64,000 nucleotides of DNA from Cellulomonas soli (GTDB lineage Bacteria; Actinomycetota; Actinomycetes; Actinomycetales; Cellulomonadaceae), in NCBI RefSeq assembly GCF_013409305.1, contig NZ_JACBZJ010000001.1, positions 3,534,001 to 3,598,000 on the forward strand, read 5' to 3'. A model generated the notes under the pieces. The model was not told the DNA's origin. It did no database searches and saw only the letters and a program-made list of their open reading frames with translations. The position numbers and the translations under genes were made by a program. Below are positions 57,257 through 64,000 of this stretch, piece by piece. Each line of letters begins with the position of its first letter. The stretch's first letter is position 1.

Positions 57257-58612
57257 CTAGAAGAAGACCCCGCCGATGAGCGCACCGGTGGCGATCGTCG
57301 TCACCGAGAGCACGAGCATCGGCACGAAGAAGCTGTGGTCGAGCAGCTTGGTGCCCAGCTTCGTGGTGCCCGTCAGGTCGAAGTTCGCCGCCGCGATCTG
57401 CGTGCCGTTGGCGGGCAGCGTGTACACGCCGCCGAGCGCACCGGCCCACATGCCGGTGACCACGCCCGGCGCCAGGCCGGCGGCCAGGCCGATCGGCACC
57501 ATCGTCCGGGTCGCCGTCGACTGGCTCGTGGTCAGCGCCGCCACCAGGAACACGGCCACCGCGAACAGGAACCGCCAGTCGGTGACCCATGCCCCGACCG
57601 TGTCGATGATGAACGCCTCGTGCGCCGAGATGAACGTGGCCGTCAGCCAGGCGATCCCGAACAGGGCGATCGCCGAGATCATGCCCGCCTTGAACACCGA
57701 CATGTCCGGGACGGTCTTCACGTCCGGGCGGCCGATCAGCAGGATCAGCACCCCGATGACGAACATCACCATGACGATGGTCGTGGTCATGTCGATCGGC
57801 ACCGGGCCCTCGCCGGAGTCGAACGACGGGCGCAGGTCGGGGAACAGGCCGAGCACCACGATCGCCAGCACACCGAACAGGAACGCCAGTGCCGAGTTGC
57901 GACCGCGGGCCGTGTACGTCAGGTTCGCCGAGGTGCTGGACGCGTCCGCGGCGGCCGCGTGCCGGGACACCAACGTGCCGGCCTCGATCTTGGCCTGGAT
58001 CTGCGGGTCGTCGTCCAGCTCCTTGCCCAGCCGGTTCGCGACCAGCGCCGTCACGACGATCCCGACCAGGCACGCGGGGATCGTGATCGCCAGGATCTGC
58101 GTCAGCCCCAGGTTGTACGGCTCGACGTCGGTCAGGGTCAGCATCGCCGCCATCGCCGCCGAGACCGGCGAGGCAGCCAGCGCGATGCCCGACTGCACGA
58201 CCGTCACCGTCAACGGCCGCGAGGGACGGATCCCGTTCTTGTACGACACGTCGTAGATCACCGGCAGCAGCGGGTAGATGATGTTCGACGTCCCGGCGCC
58301 CACCGAGAACGCGAACGCCGTCAACGGCGCGATCAGCGTGATCTGCTTCGGGTGCCGCTCGATCACCCGCGCCGCGACCGCGACCATCCAGTCGATGCCC
58401 CCGGCCGCCTGCATCATCGCCGCCGAGGTGACCACGGCCAGGATGATCGCGATCGCCGCGGCCGGCGGCTCGCCCGGCGCCTCGCCGAAGACGAACACGA
58501 GCACGAACGTGCCCAGACCGCCCCACAGCCCGACGCCGACACCGCCGGCCCGGGTCCCCATGACGATCGCTCCCAGCACCACGAGCGCCTCGAGCACGAA
58601 CTTGGCGTCCAT
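57257..58612 (-). CDS. Anaerobic C4-dicarboxylate carrier (DcuA/DcuB family)
   Basis: A 451-residue, about 11-span antiporter of the Dcu family that exchanges fumarate, malate or aspartate for succinate. FVLEALVVLGAIVMGTRAGG, AAMMQAAGGIDWMVAVAARV and GAGTSNIIYPLLPVIYDVSY are typical Dcu blocks, and MLTLTDVEPYNLGLTQILA lies in the central loop. GGGGAGGGGACC precedes the ATG. Presence of this carrier agrees with anaerobic metabolism (compare pflB). Direct GATCAC repeats lie just upstream. Whether it is DcuA- or DcuB-like cannot be told. Confidence 0.93.
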   Translation of the reverse strand: MDAKFVLEALVVLGAIVMGTRAGGVGVGLWGGLGTFVLVFVFGEAPGEPPAAAIAIILAVVTSAAMMQAAGGIDWMVAVAARVIERHPKQITLIAPLTAFAFSVGAGTSNIIYPLLPVIYDVSYKNGIRPSRPLTVTVVQSGIALAASPVSAAMAAMLTLTDVEPYNLGLTQILAITIPACLVGIVVTALVANRLGKELDDDPQIQAKIEAGTLVSRHAAAADASSTSANLTYTARGRNSALAFLFGVLAIVVLGLFPDLRPSFDSGEGPVPIDMTTTIVMVMFVIGVLILLIGRPDVKTVPDMSVFKAGMISAIALFGIAWLTATFISAHEAFIIDTVGAWVTDWRFLFAVAVFLVAALTTSQSTATRTMVPIGLAAGLAPGVVTGMWAGALGGVYTLPANGTQIAAANFDLTGTTKLGTKLLDHSFFVPMLVLSVTTIATGALIGGVFF

Positions 58613-58647
58613 CTCGGTCCCCTCCCCGTCCCCGCTCGTCGCCGGTC

Positions 58648-58696
58648 GATCACCCTGCGTGGATCACTGTGCGGATCACCGTGTGGATCACTGCGT
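58648..58696. repeat. GATCAC direct repeats (12-bp period) upstream of dcu
   Basis: GATCAC occurs at 58648, 58662, 58674 and 58686, the last three within perfect-period 12-bp units (GGATCACTGTGC and two variants). They sit about 40-80 bp before the dcu start on the minus strand and overlap the stop codon of the lipoprotein gene. Direct repeats near one helical turn can be response-regulator sites, or simple slippage. Confidence 0.6.
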
Positions 58697-59122
58697 GCCC
58701 GTGCCGCACGCCGTCTCCAGCGAACGGCCCAGCGGCGCCCACGCCTGCGCCACGGCCGCCATCGCCTCGTCCACCTGCTGCGCGACCTGCTCGGGGGAGA
58801 CCCCCGCGGAGACCGCCAACGACTGCTCCACGGCGCTCACCGTCGAGCGCAGCAACGACACCGCCGCGTCGTAGCGCTGCTCCGAGACCGCCTGCAGCTG
58901 GTCGAGCTGCACCTGGACCTCACCCGCGGCCGACGTCAGCTCGTCCGCGCTCGCGGTCGAGGGGTCCAGCTGCCTGAGGTCGTCCACCGCACCGGCCAGG
59001 TCCGTGAACTGCGTGCACGGGTCCTGCTCGGCAGGCTCAGGCCCGCCGCACGCGGCGGCGCCGCCCAGGCACGCGAGGGCCACGAGCACGGCGGCCGCGC
59101 CCCGGGCCGACGGCGTGCTCAT
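58688..59122 (-). CDS. Small lipoprotein
   Basis: A 144-residue putative lipoprotein. The signal sequence ARGAAAVLVALACLGGAAAC places the lipid anchor at Cys25; the mature part is acidic, with helices predicted around DPCTQFTDLAGAVDDLRQL and VQLDQLQAVSEQRYDAAVSL. No known family was recognised. The ATG overlaps the stop of the M20 peptidase by 4 nt, so it is co-translated with it. The stop codon falls inside the GATCAC repeat. Confidence 0.82.
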   Translation of the reverse strand: MSTPSARGAAAVLVALACLGGAAACGGPEPAEQDPCTQFTDLAGAVDDLRQLDPSTASADELTSAAGEVQVQLDQLQAVSEQRYDAAVSLLRSTVSAVEQSLAVSAGVSPEQVAQQVDEAMAAVAQAWAPLGRSLETACGTGTQ

Positions 59123-60243
59123 CGCGCGTCCCGGGGATCGGGGTCCTGCGTCACGATCGCGACGAGCACCCGGGCGGCCAGCACCATGTCGTCGATCGCG
59201 ATGTGCTCCGTCGTCGCGTGCTCGTCGACCATGCCGGTCGGCAGCGCGACGCACGCGATGCCCTTCGCGTTGAGCAGGTTGCCGTCGGTGCCGCCGCCGG
59301 ACTTGCGCGGGATCACCGGCAGCCCGACCGAGGCGATCGCCCGTGCCGCCTCCCGGTAGGGACGGGCGTCCTCCTCGATCCGGTACGTCCGGTAGATCTC
59401 CTCGGCGAGGACCTCGACCGTGGCGCCCGTGGTCTCCGCGGCCTCCTGGCACGCGTGCCGCATCGCGTCGAGCTGGGCGTCCAGCTTGCCCTGGTCGTGG
59501 CTGCGCGCCATGCCCTCGAGCACCACGGTGTCGGGCACGACGTTGCGCGCCTCACCGCCGTGCACCGTGCCGATGTTCGCCACCGTCTCGGGGTCGATGC
59601 GTCCCAGCGGCATGGCCGCGACCGCCAGCGCCGCGGCCCGGACCGCGCTGACGCCCTTCTCGGGCTCGACCCCGGCATGCGCCTTGCGCCCGTGGAACGT
59701 GATGGTCAGGTACACCGACGTCGGCGACCAGTAGGTGATCGACCCCATCGCACCCGCGGTGTCGAGCACGAACCCGTGCGTGGCCGTCAGCCGGGTCACG
59801 TCCAGCGCGCGGGAGCCGACGAGCCCGCTCTCCTCGCCGACCGTCACCAGCAGCTCGAGCGTCGGGTGGAGCACCCCCGGGTCCTGCCGCAGCAGGGTCA
59901 GCAGCTCCAGGCATCCGGCGATGCCGGACTTGTCGTCGGCACCGAGGATCGTCGAGCCGTCCGTGCGCACGACCCCGTCCGCCCCCACGAGCGGGACGAT
60001 GCCGCGGTCGGTGCCCGCGGTGTCCATGTGCGTGGCGATCAGGACGACGCCGTCCCGGGTCCCGGGCAGCACCGCGACCAGGTTGCCGATCTCGTCCCGG
60101 GTGACCGTGCAGCCCAGGTCGGCGAACCGCCGTTCGAGCAGCTCTGCGACCTCGCGCTCCTGCCCGGTGGGGCTGTCGACCGCGACGAGCTCGAGGAACG
60201 TGCGCAGGAGGCGGTCCCTGTCGACCGCGTCGGTCAGGTCCAT
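59119..60243 (-). CDS. M20-family metallopeptidase, peptidase T-like
   Basis: A 374-residue M20 zinc peptidase of the tripeptidase/PepT class. Metal-binding elements: VVLIATHMDTAG (His, Asp), ILGADDKSGIAG (bridging Asp), VTVGEESGLVG (Glu-Glu), FVLDTAGAMGS and the C-terminal EHATTEHIAI (His). GRKAHAGVEPEKGVSAVRAA is the dimerisation-domain motif. GGAGG precedes the ATG at 60243, so an in-frame start 72 nt upstream is not used. It probably cleaves small peptides inside the cell and starts the lipoprotein-peptidase unit. Confidence 0.93.
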   Translation of the reverse strand: MDLTDAVDRDRLLRTFLELVAVDSPTGQEREVAELLERRFADLGCTVTRDEIGNLVAVLPGTRDGVVLIATHMDTAGTDRGIVPLVGADGVVRTDGSTILGADDKSGIAGCLELLTLLRQDPGVLHPTLELLVTVGEESGLVGSRALDVTRLTATHGFVLDTAGAMGSITYWSPTSVYLTITFHGRKAHAGVEPEKGVSAVRAAALAVAAMPLGRIDPETVANIGTVHGGEARNVVPDTVVLEGMARSHDQGKLDAQLDAMRHACQEAAETTGATVEVLAEEIYRTYRIEEDARPYREAARAIASVGLPVIPRKSGGGTDGNLLNAKGIACVALPTGMVDEHATTEHIAIDDMVLAARVLVAIVTQDPDPRDAR

Positions 60244-60350
60244 CGTCGAGCCTCCGTCCTGCACGTGGGCGTCCGCCCGTCCCGGGCGGGAGCACCGTCC
60301 CTCGCACATTCGCACCGCCTCAGCCGCCGGGCATCACCCGGGCGCCGATT

Positions 60351-60362
60351 TCCCCTAGGGGA
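60351..60362. promoter_or_regulatory. TCCCCTAGGGGA palindrome, copy 1
   Basis: A perfect 12-bp palindrome in the 197-bp divergent gap, about 79 bp before the + strand hypothetical gene and about 108 bp before the M20 peptidase start. A TTCCCCT half-site lies about 30 bp further on. An identical palindrome stands at 63862. It may be the operator of the LuxR regulator between the two copies. Confidence 0.5.
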
Positions 60363-60440
60363 GGCGGACCGGGCGCGGACTTCCCCTCGCCGCAGCGCCA
60401 CGCGGGGGATGCCACCGCGCCCGGTCCGGGGGAGCCTGCC

Positions 60441-60725
60441 GTGGTGGGCGCCGACCGATCCACCGGACCTGGAGCCGCACGAGCCGCCTCGGACGGGCCG
60501 GCCCGCGGCTACCGCGTCGTGCTCCGCGGCGAGCTGGGCGACGGGTTCGAGGCGCTGTTCGAGGGCATGCGGCTGCGCAGGCGGGCCGGCATCACGGAGC
60601 TGACCGGCTCCTCGATCGACCAGGCGCGGCTCGCCCGGATCATCGAGCTGACGCAGGAGCTGGGCCTGGAGCTGATCGAGGTCGCCGCCGTCGAGCCGGC
60701 CGACGACGACGGAGCCGACGGGTGA
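60441..60725 (+). CDS. Small hypothetical protein
   Basis: A 94-residue protein starting at GTG with GGGGGAG 7 nt upstream. The C-terminal two thirds (YRVVLRGELGDGFEALFEGM to IELTQELGLELIEVAAVEPA) look like a single alpha/beta (beta-alpha-beta) ferredoxin-like or ACT-like unit. An N-terminal 25-residue Ala/Gly-rich tail precedes. Located between the TCCCCTAGGGGA element and the LuxR gene, it may belong to that regulon. No family recognised. Confidence 0.65.
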   Translation: MVGADRSTGPGAARAASDGPARGYRVVLRGELGDGFEALFEGMRLRRRAGITELTGSSIDQARLARIIELTQELGLELIEVAAVEPADDDGADG

Positions 60726-60791
60726 GGGCGGTGCCGACCCACCGGTGCTGAGGGCGTCCCCGCTCGGCGTGCCGCGCGTGGGCCCGCGGGC

Positions 60792-60825
60792 TAGCCTCGG
60801 CACAGAACGGGACGAACCCGTCCCG
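60792..60825 (+). promoter_or_regulatory. Candidate promoter and leader hairpin of the LuxR gene
   Basis: TAGCCT (60792-60797) fits a -10. CGGGACG-AACC-CGTCCCG (60808-60825), a 7-bp stem with a tetraloop, would lie at the very 5' end of the mRNA. The ATG follows at 60849 after GGAGCGG. Confidence 0.4.
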
Positions 60826-60848
60826 CGACCTGCGCGGAGCGGCACCTC

Positions 60849-63212
60849 ATGGCCTCCTCAGCCGACAGGCGACAGCCGACCACGGGCCACGACCCCACCG
60901 TGACGGGGGGACGACATCCCGTCGCCGAGGGTCGACGCCTGCACGTCGCGGCACCGCTCGGGGCGGGACGCGCCGCGAGCGAGCCGCCGGTGCTCGTCGC
61001 CACCAAGCTGTGCCCACCCCGGGTGCGTGCCGCCTGGGTCGAGCGCCCCGCGCTCCACCAGCGGCTCGACGCCGGGGCCGACAGGGGCCTGACGCTCGTG
61101 GCCGCGCCCGCCGGCTACGGCAAGACCACCCTGCTCGCGTCCTGGTACGCCTACGCGGCCGAGCACCGCCCGCTGGCCTGGCTGACGCTCGACGCCGGCG
61201 ACAACGACCCCGTCGTCCTGTGGACCTACCTCGTCGAGGCGCTCGGGCGCGTGTGCAGCCGCATCGGGCCGAGCCTCACCGCATCTGCCGGTGCCGGACG
61301 GGTCGTGAGCCAGTCGCACCTGACCCGCCTGGTCAACGCCCTCGAGGACCAGCCCGGCCTCGCACTGGTGCTCGACGACGTCCACCTGCTGTCGGCCGGG
61401 CCCGCCCGGGACACCCTCACCTGGTTCGTCGAGCACGCGCCGGCCACGTTCCAGCTCGTGGTGGCCAGCCGCCGGGACCCCGAGCTGCCGCTGGCGAGGT
61501 TGCGCGCCCACGGCGACCTGGTCGAGCTGCGGGTGGACGACCTGCGCTTCACCCGCGAGGAGGCGGCCGCCCTGCTCAACGGGCACGAGGACCTCGACCT
61601 GAGCGTCGCGGACGTCGACCTGCTCGTCGACCGCACCGACGGCTGGCCCGCCGGGCTCACCCTGGCCGCCCTCTCGCTGCGGCGCCTGGGCGACCGGCAC
61701 GGCTTCGTCGACCGCTTCGGCGCATCCCACCGGCACGTGCTCGACTTCCTGGAGACCGAGGCGCTGCACGCCCACGACCCGGCCGACCAGGAGCTGATGA
61801 TCCGCTGCAGCGTCCTCGAGGAGCTGTCCGGCCCGCTGTGCGACGCGGTGCTGGGCACCACGGGATCCGACGAGCGGCTGCGCCGGCTCGCGCACGTGAA
61901 CCTGTTCCTGCAGCCGCACGACGACGAGGGCGGCACCTACCGGTTCCACCCCCTGTTCGCCCAGCTGCTGCGCATGCACCTGCACCGCCGCGGGCCAGAG
62001 GTCGCCCGCGCGCTGCACCGACGCGCCTACGCCTGGCACCGCACGCACGGGCCGACCCGGTGCGCCGTCGACCACGCGATCGACGCCGGGCTGTTCCCGG
62101 AGGCGGCCGCACTCGTGCTCGGCTGCTGGGCCGAGCAGGCCAACATCGGCCGATGCGCGACGGTCCTCGGCTGGCTCTCACGCTTCCCCCGCGACCTGCT
62201 CGCCGCCGACGTGCGGCTGCTGCTCGTCCAGGCGTGGGCACTCTCGCTCGCAGGACGCCGCCAGGAGGCAGACGCCGTCCTGCGGGAGGTCGAGGCCCTC
62301 GGGACGCAGGATCCCGGACCGCTGCCCGACGGGTTCGGTTCGGTCGCGGCCAGCCTGCACACGCTGCGTGCGGTCTTCCCGTGGGGAGACGTCGCCGAGA
62401 TGGACGCCCACGCGCGTCAGGCCGTCGCGCTCGAGGAACCCGACTCGCCGTGGCGAGCCATGGCGTGCTGGGCCCGCGGCACCGCGCTCTACCTGCGCGG
62501 GGCGCCCGAGGAGGCCGACCCGTGGCTTGCCGACGCGGTCGACCGCGGGGAGGCGGCCGGTCAGTGGCTCGCGCTCGCGGGTGCGCTCGGCTGCCGCTCG
62601 CTCGTGGCCGGACTGACCGGACGCCACCAGGACCAGGTCGAGCTGGCCGCCCGGGCCACGGACGTCGCGCACGCGCACGGGCTCGAGCCGGTCGCCGCCG
62701 CCGCGCTCCTGGCCTCGGGGGTCGCGCTCGCCGACGAGGCACGACCGCAGGAGGCCCTCGCCGTGCTCGAGCGGGCGGTGGTGGTGGCACGGTTCTGGGC
62801 GCAGCCGCTGCCCCTGGCCTCGGCGCTGCTGCACGAGGGCGCGGTGCTGCGCGCCCTGGGCCGGACCGCGCAGGCCGGGCAGGTGCTCGCGGAGGCCGAC
62901 GGCGTGCTGGCGGACTGCCCCGACCCCGGGTTCCTCGCCGGTACCCGGCGCGCACGTGCCCTCTGGTCGACCTCTGCCGTGGCCCGCTCGCAGCGCGGGC
63001 GCGCCGCTCCAGCCGTGCCTCCGCTCACCCCCAGCGAGCTGCGGGTGCTCGCGCACCTGGACGGCCGGCTCACCGAGGCCGACATCGCCCGCGAGCTGTA
63101 CGTCACGCACGCCACCGTGCACAGCCACACCAAGGCGATCTACCGCAAGCTCGGGGTGACGACGCGGGCCCAGGCGCTCGCCCGTGCGAGCGGCCTGGGC
63201 CTGCTGCCGTAG
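60849..63212 (+). CDS. MalT/LAL-type LuxR transcriptional regulator
   Basis: A 787-residue LAL (large ATP-binding LuxR) protein. Residues about 60-350 form a STAND-type NTPase: Walker A in LVAAPAGYGKTTLLASW and Walker B-like ALVLDDVHLLSAG. The middle (about 400-700) holds TPR-like alpha-solenoid repeats, and the C-terminus (about 725-787) is a LuxR HTH (LTPSELRVLAHLDGRLTEAD; THATVHSHTKAIYRKLGVTT). Such regulators bind an inducer in the solenoid domain. Flanked on both sides by TCCCCTAGGGGA, it could be autoregulatory. The inducer is unknown. Confidence 0.94.
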   Translation: MASSADRRQPTTGHDPTVTGGRHPVAEGRRLHVAAPLGAGRAASEPPVLVATKLCPPRVRAAWVERPALHQRLDAGADRGLTLVAAPAGYGKTTLLASWYAYAAEHRPLAWLTLDAGDNDPVVLWTYLVEALGRVCSRIGPSLTASAGAGRVVSQSHLTRLVNALEDQPGLALVLDDVHLLSAGPARDTLTWFVEHAPATFQLVVASRRDPELPLARLRAHGDLVELRVDDLRFTREEAAALLNGHEDLDLSVADVDLLVDRTDGWPAGLTLAALSLRRLGDRHGFVDRFGASHRHVLDFLETEALHAHDPADQELMIRCSVLEELSGPLCDAVLGTTGSDERLRRLAHVNLFLQPHDDEGGTYRFHPLFAQLLRMHLHRRGPEVARALHRRAYAWHRTHGPTRCAVDHAIDAGLFPEAAALVLGCWAEQANIGRCATVLGWLSRFPRDLLAADVRLLLVQAWALSLAGRRQEADAVLREVEALGTQDPGPLPDGFGSVAASLHTLRAVFPWGDVAEMDAHARQAVALEEPDSPWRAMACWARGTALYLRGAPEEADPWLADAVDRGEAAGQWLALAGALGCRSLVAGLTGRHQDQVELAARATDVAHAHGLEPVAAAALLASGVALADEARPQEALAVLERAVVVARFWAQPLPLASALLHEGAVLRALGRTAQAGQVLAEADGVLADCPDPGFLAGTRRARALWSTSAVARSQRGRAAPAVPPLTPSELRVLAHLDGRLTEADIARELYVTHATVHSHTKAIYRKLGVTTRAQALARASGLGLLP

Positions 63213-63220
63213 CCCGCGGG

Positions 63221-63246
63221 TGTGGCCCCCAGATGTGGCCCCCAGA
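63221..63246. repeat. 13-bp tandem duplication after the LuxR gene
   Basis: TGTGGCCCCCAGA occurs twice in tandem (63221, 63234) followed by a partial TGTGGC. It lies in the short gap between the convergent LuxR and DUF1269-type genes. Confidence 0.85.
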
Positions 63247-63271
63247 TGTGGCGGGGTGTCGCTGGTGGGCC

Positions 63272-63781
63272 TCACGCGTCCTTCGTGGCGGCGTCCTTGA
63301 CGTGCTTCGCGCTGGCCGGGTCGACCTGCTCCTTCGTGACGGTGGTCGCGTGCGGCAGCGCCTTCTCGACCTGCTCGGCCCACTCGATCTCGAAGAGCGC
63401 GACGATGCCCGAGCTGTTCAGCGGCAGGACGTCCTCGACCTGCGCGGTGATCTCGGCCTTCGTGTGGTGCGAGAGCAGCCCCCCGACGCCCAGACCTGCC
63501 CCGGCGCCGACGAGCGCACCCGCCAGGATGCTCGGCGGGAAGATCAGCCCGACGACCGCGCCGCCGACCGCACCCCAGGCCGAGCCCTTCGCCGCCTGGT
63601 GCAGGTCGTCCTCGACGTGGATCTTCCCGTCGGTGCGCCGGCTGACGAGCAGCAGCCCGTCGACCGTGATGACGTCCTCCGACGCCAGCTGCTTGATCGC
63701 GTCCCAGTCGGTGCGTGCGGCGTCCGGGTCGGCGTAGGCGGCGACGTAGAGGGCGACGATGGCGTCGTCGGTGCTGGTCAT
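63272..63781 (-). CDS. DUF1269-type glycine-zipper protein
   Basis: A 169-residue protein of the DUF1269 kind. A central Gly/Ala-rich hydrophobic segment (GSAWGAVGGAVVGLIFPPSI and AGALVGAGAGLGVGGLLSH, about residues 70-110) is a glycine-zipper membrane stretch between two small alpha/beta halves (DAIVALYVAAYADPDAARTD; EDVLPLNSSGIVALFEIEWA). Relatives are stress-induced membrane-associated proteins of unknown role. GGAGGAG precedes the ATG at 63781. The second TCCCCTAGGGGA copy lies about 81 bp upstream of its start. Confidence 0.86.
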   Translation of the reverse strand: MTSTDDAIVALYVAAYADPDAARTDWDAIKQLASEDVITVDGLLLVSRRTDGKIHVEDDLHQAAKGSAWGAVGGAVVGLIFPPSILAGALVGAGAGLGVGGLLSHHTKAEITAQVEDVLPLNSSGIVALFEIEWAEQVEKALPHATTVTKEQVDPASAKHVKDAATKDA

Positions 63782-63796
63782 GGCGGTCTCCTCCAG

Positions 63797-63812
63797 GGTG
63801 GTCGATACCACC
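63797..63812. promoter_or_regulatory. GGTGGT-N4-ACCACC inverted repeat
   Basis: A 6-bp perfect inverted repeat with a 4-nt spacer, just upstream of the ribosome binding site of the DUF1269-type gene. It could be an operator or a 5' leader hairpin; undecided. Confidence 0.35.
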
Positions 63813-63861
63813 GCATCGTCACCGCGGACCCGCCCTCGGATCATCACCTGCACGCCCACTT

Positions 63862-63873
63862 CCCCTAGGGGAG
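63862..63873. promoter_or_regulatory. TCCCCTAGGGGA palindrome, copy 2
   Basis: Identical to the element at 60351, inside ACTTCCCCTAGGGGAGTT. It lies about 81 bp upstream of the DUF1269-type gene, similar to the 79-bp distance between copy 1 and the small hypothetical gene, as expected for a shared regulator binding site. Confidence 0.5.
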
Positions 63874-63894
63874 TTCGGGTGTGGCAGGCCGCCT

Positions 63895-64000
63895 CATCCG
63901 CCGGCCGGCACCTCCTGCGCCGGGCCGAAGCCGATCGCGAAGCCGCGAGCGTGCGCGCGTCCCGCTGCAGGGTCGGCCTCGATCAGGTACGCCGAGCCGA
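63895..64000 (-). CDS. C-terminal fragment of a gene running off the window
   Basis: A reading frame on the minus strand is open from the window edge to a TGA at 63895-63897, encoding about 34 residues that end IGFGPAQEVPAGG. The body of the gene is outside the window. GC pattern suits coding but the family cannot be named. Confidence 0.45.

Noticed and set aside
58660..58698. CRP-type sites in the dcu upstream repeats
   Set aside because: GATCAC copies are direct, not inverted; GTGA-N6-TCAC is not formed anywhere in them.

Overview
The window is from a very GC-rich, Gram-positive actinobacterium. Gene content and order (DUF3000 - ribonuclease D - thiolase - hydroxyacyl-CoA dehydrogenase next to dxs and aconitase; a pyruvate formate-lyase pair; many leaderless TANNNT-GTG starts; dense ATGA/GTGA gene overlaps) fit a facultatively anaerobic member of the Cellulomonas group. 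The genus is an inference from content; no rRNA marker lies in the window.

Layout. 1-8 kb: 3' end of aconitase, a four-gene overlapping minus-strand operon (glutamine amidotransferase, NUDIX, aminoglycoside phosphotransferase-like kinase, DUF1801), the GMP-reductase-type guaB1, and dxs. 8-11.4 kb: pflB-pflA behind a CRP-like palindrome. 11.5-18 kb: a beta-oxidation pair, RNase D, a small LuxR protein and DUF3000, with an array of 25-bp hairpin repeats. 18-21 kb: gnd translationally coupled to an ATP-grasp ligase. 21-28.7 kb: an assimilatory sulfate-reduction operon (sulfite reductase, CysX, CysH, CysD, CysN, CysG) in which every junction overlaps. It is preceded by a leaderless, cysteine-rich short ORF that looks like an attenuator, and followed by a reductase and a hypothetical gene. 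28.9-36 kb: zapE, glgX, a ferredoxin-reductase-like flavoprotein and a long DUF6421 protein. 36-41.6 kb: molybdate uptake and cofactor genes (MerR/TOBE regulator-modA-modB-modC, moaC, moeZ) and an orphan ABC ATPase. 41.7-47.1 kb: two persulfide/polysulfide-handling units, each behind an ATACC-type palindrome: CoA-disulfide-reductase-rhodanese + rhodanese + thioredoxin, then an 841-residue four-domain fusion (reductase-rhodanese-TusA-DsrE). 47-51.4 kb: a NarL-type two-component system, methylglyoxal synthase, a small membrane protein and a zinc alcohol dehydrogenase. 51.5-60.2 kb: membrane proteins, a CHAD protein, and a peptide/amino-acid/C4-dicarboxylate cluster (APC permease, two M20 peptidases, Dcu carrier, lipoprotein). 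60.3-64 kb: a MalT/LAL-type LuxR regulator flanked by two copies of the 12-bp palindrome TCCCCTAGGGGA, plus small stress-type proteins and a truncated gene at the edge.

The dominant theme is sulfur: sulfate assimilation to sulfide under a probable cysteine-sensing attenuator, a rhodanese-fused MoeZ for cofactor sulfuration, and two operons for reactive sulfur species under a shared CsoR/CstR-type operator. The most interesting unexplained structures are the Cys-rich leader before the sulfite reductase, a 17-bp triplicated repeat that creates a chain of overlapping mini-ORFs between modB and modC, and the duplicated TCCCCTAGGGGA element around the LuxR gene. No tRNA, rRNA, CRISPR array, insertion sequence or prophage was seen.
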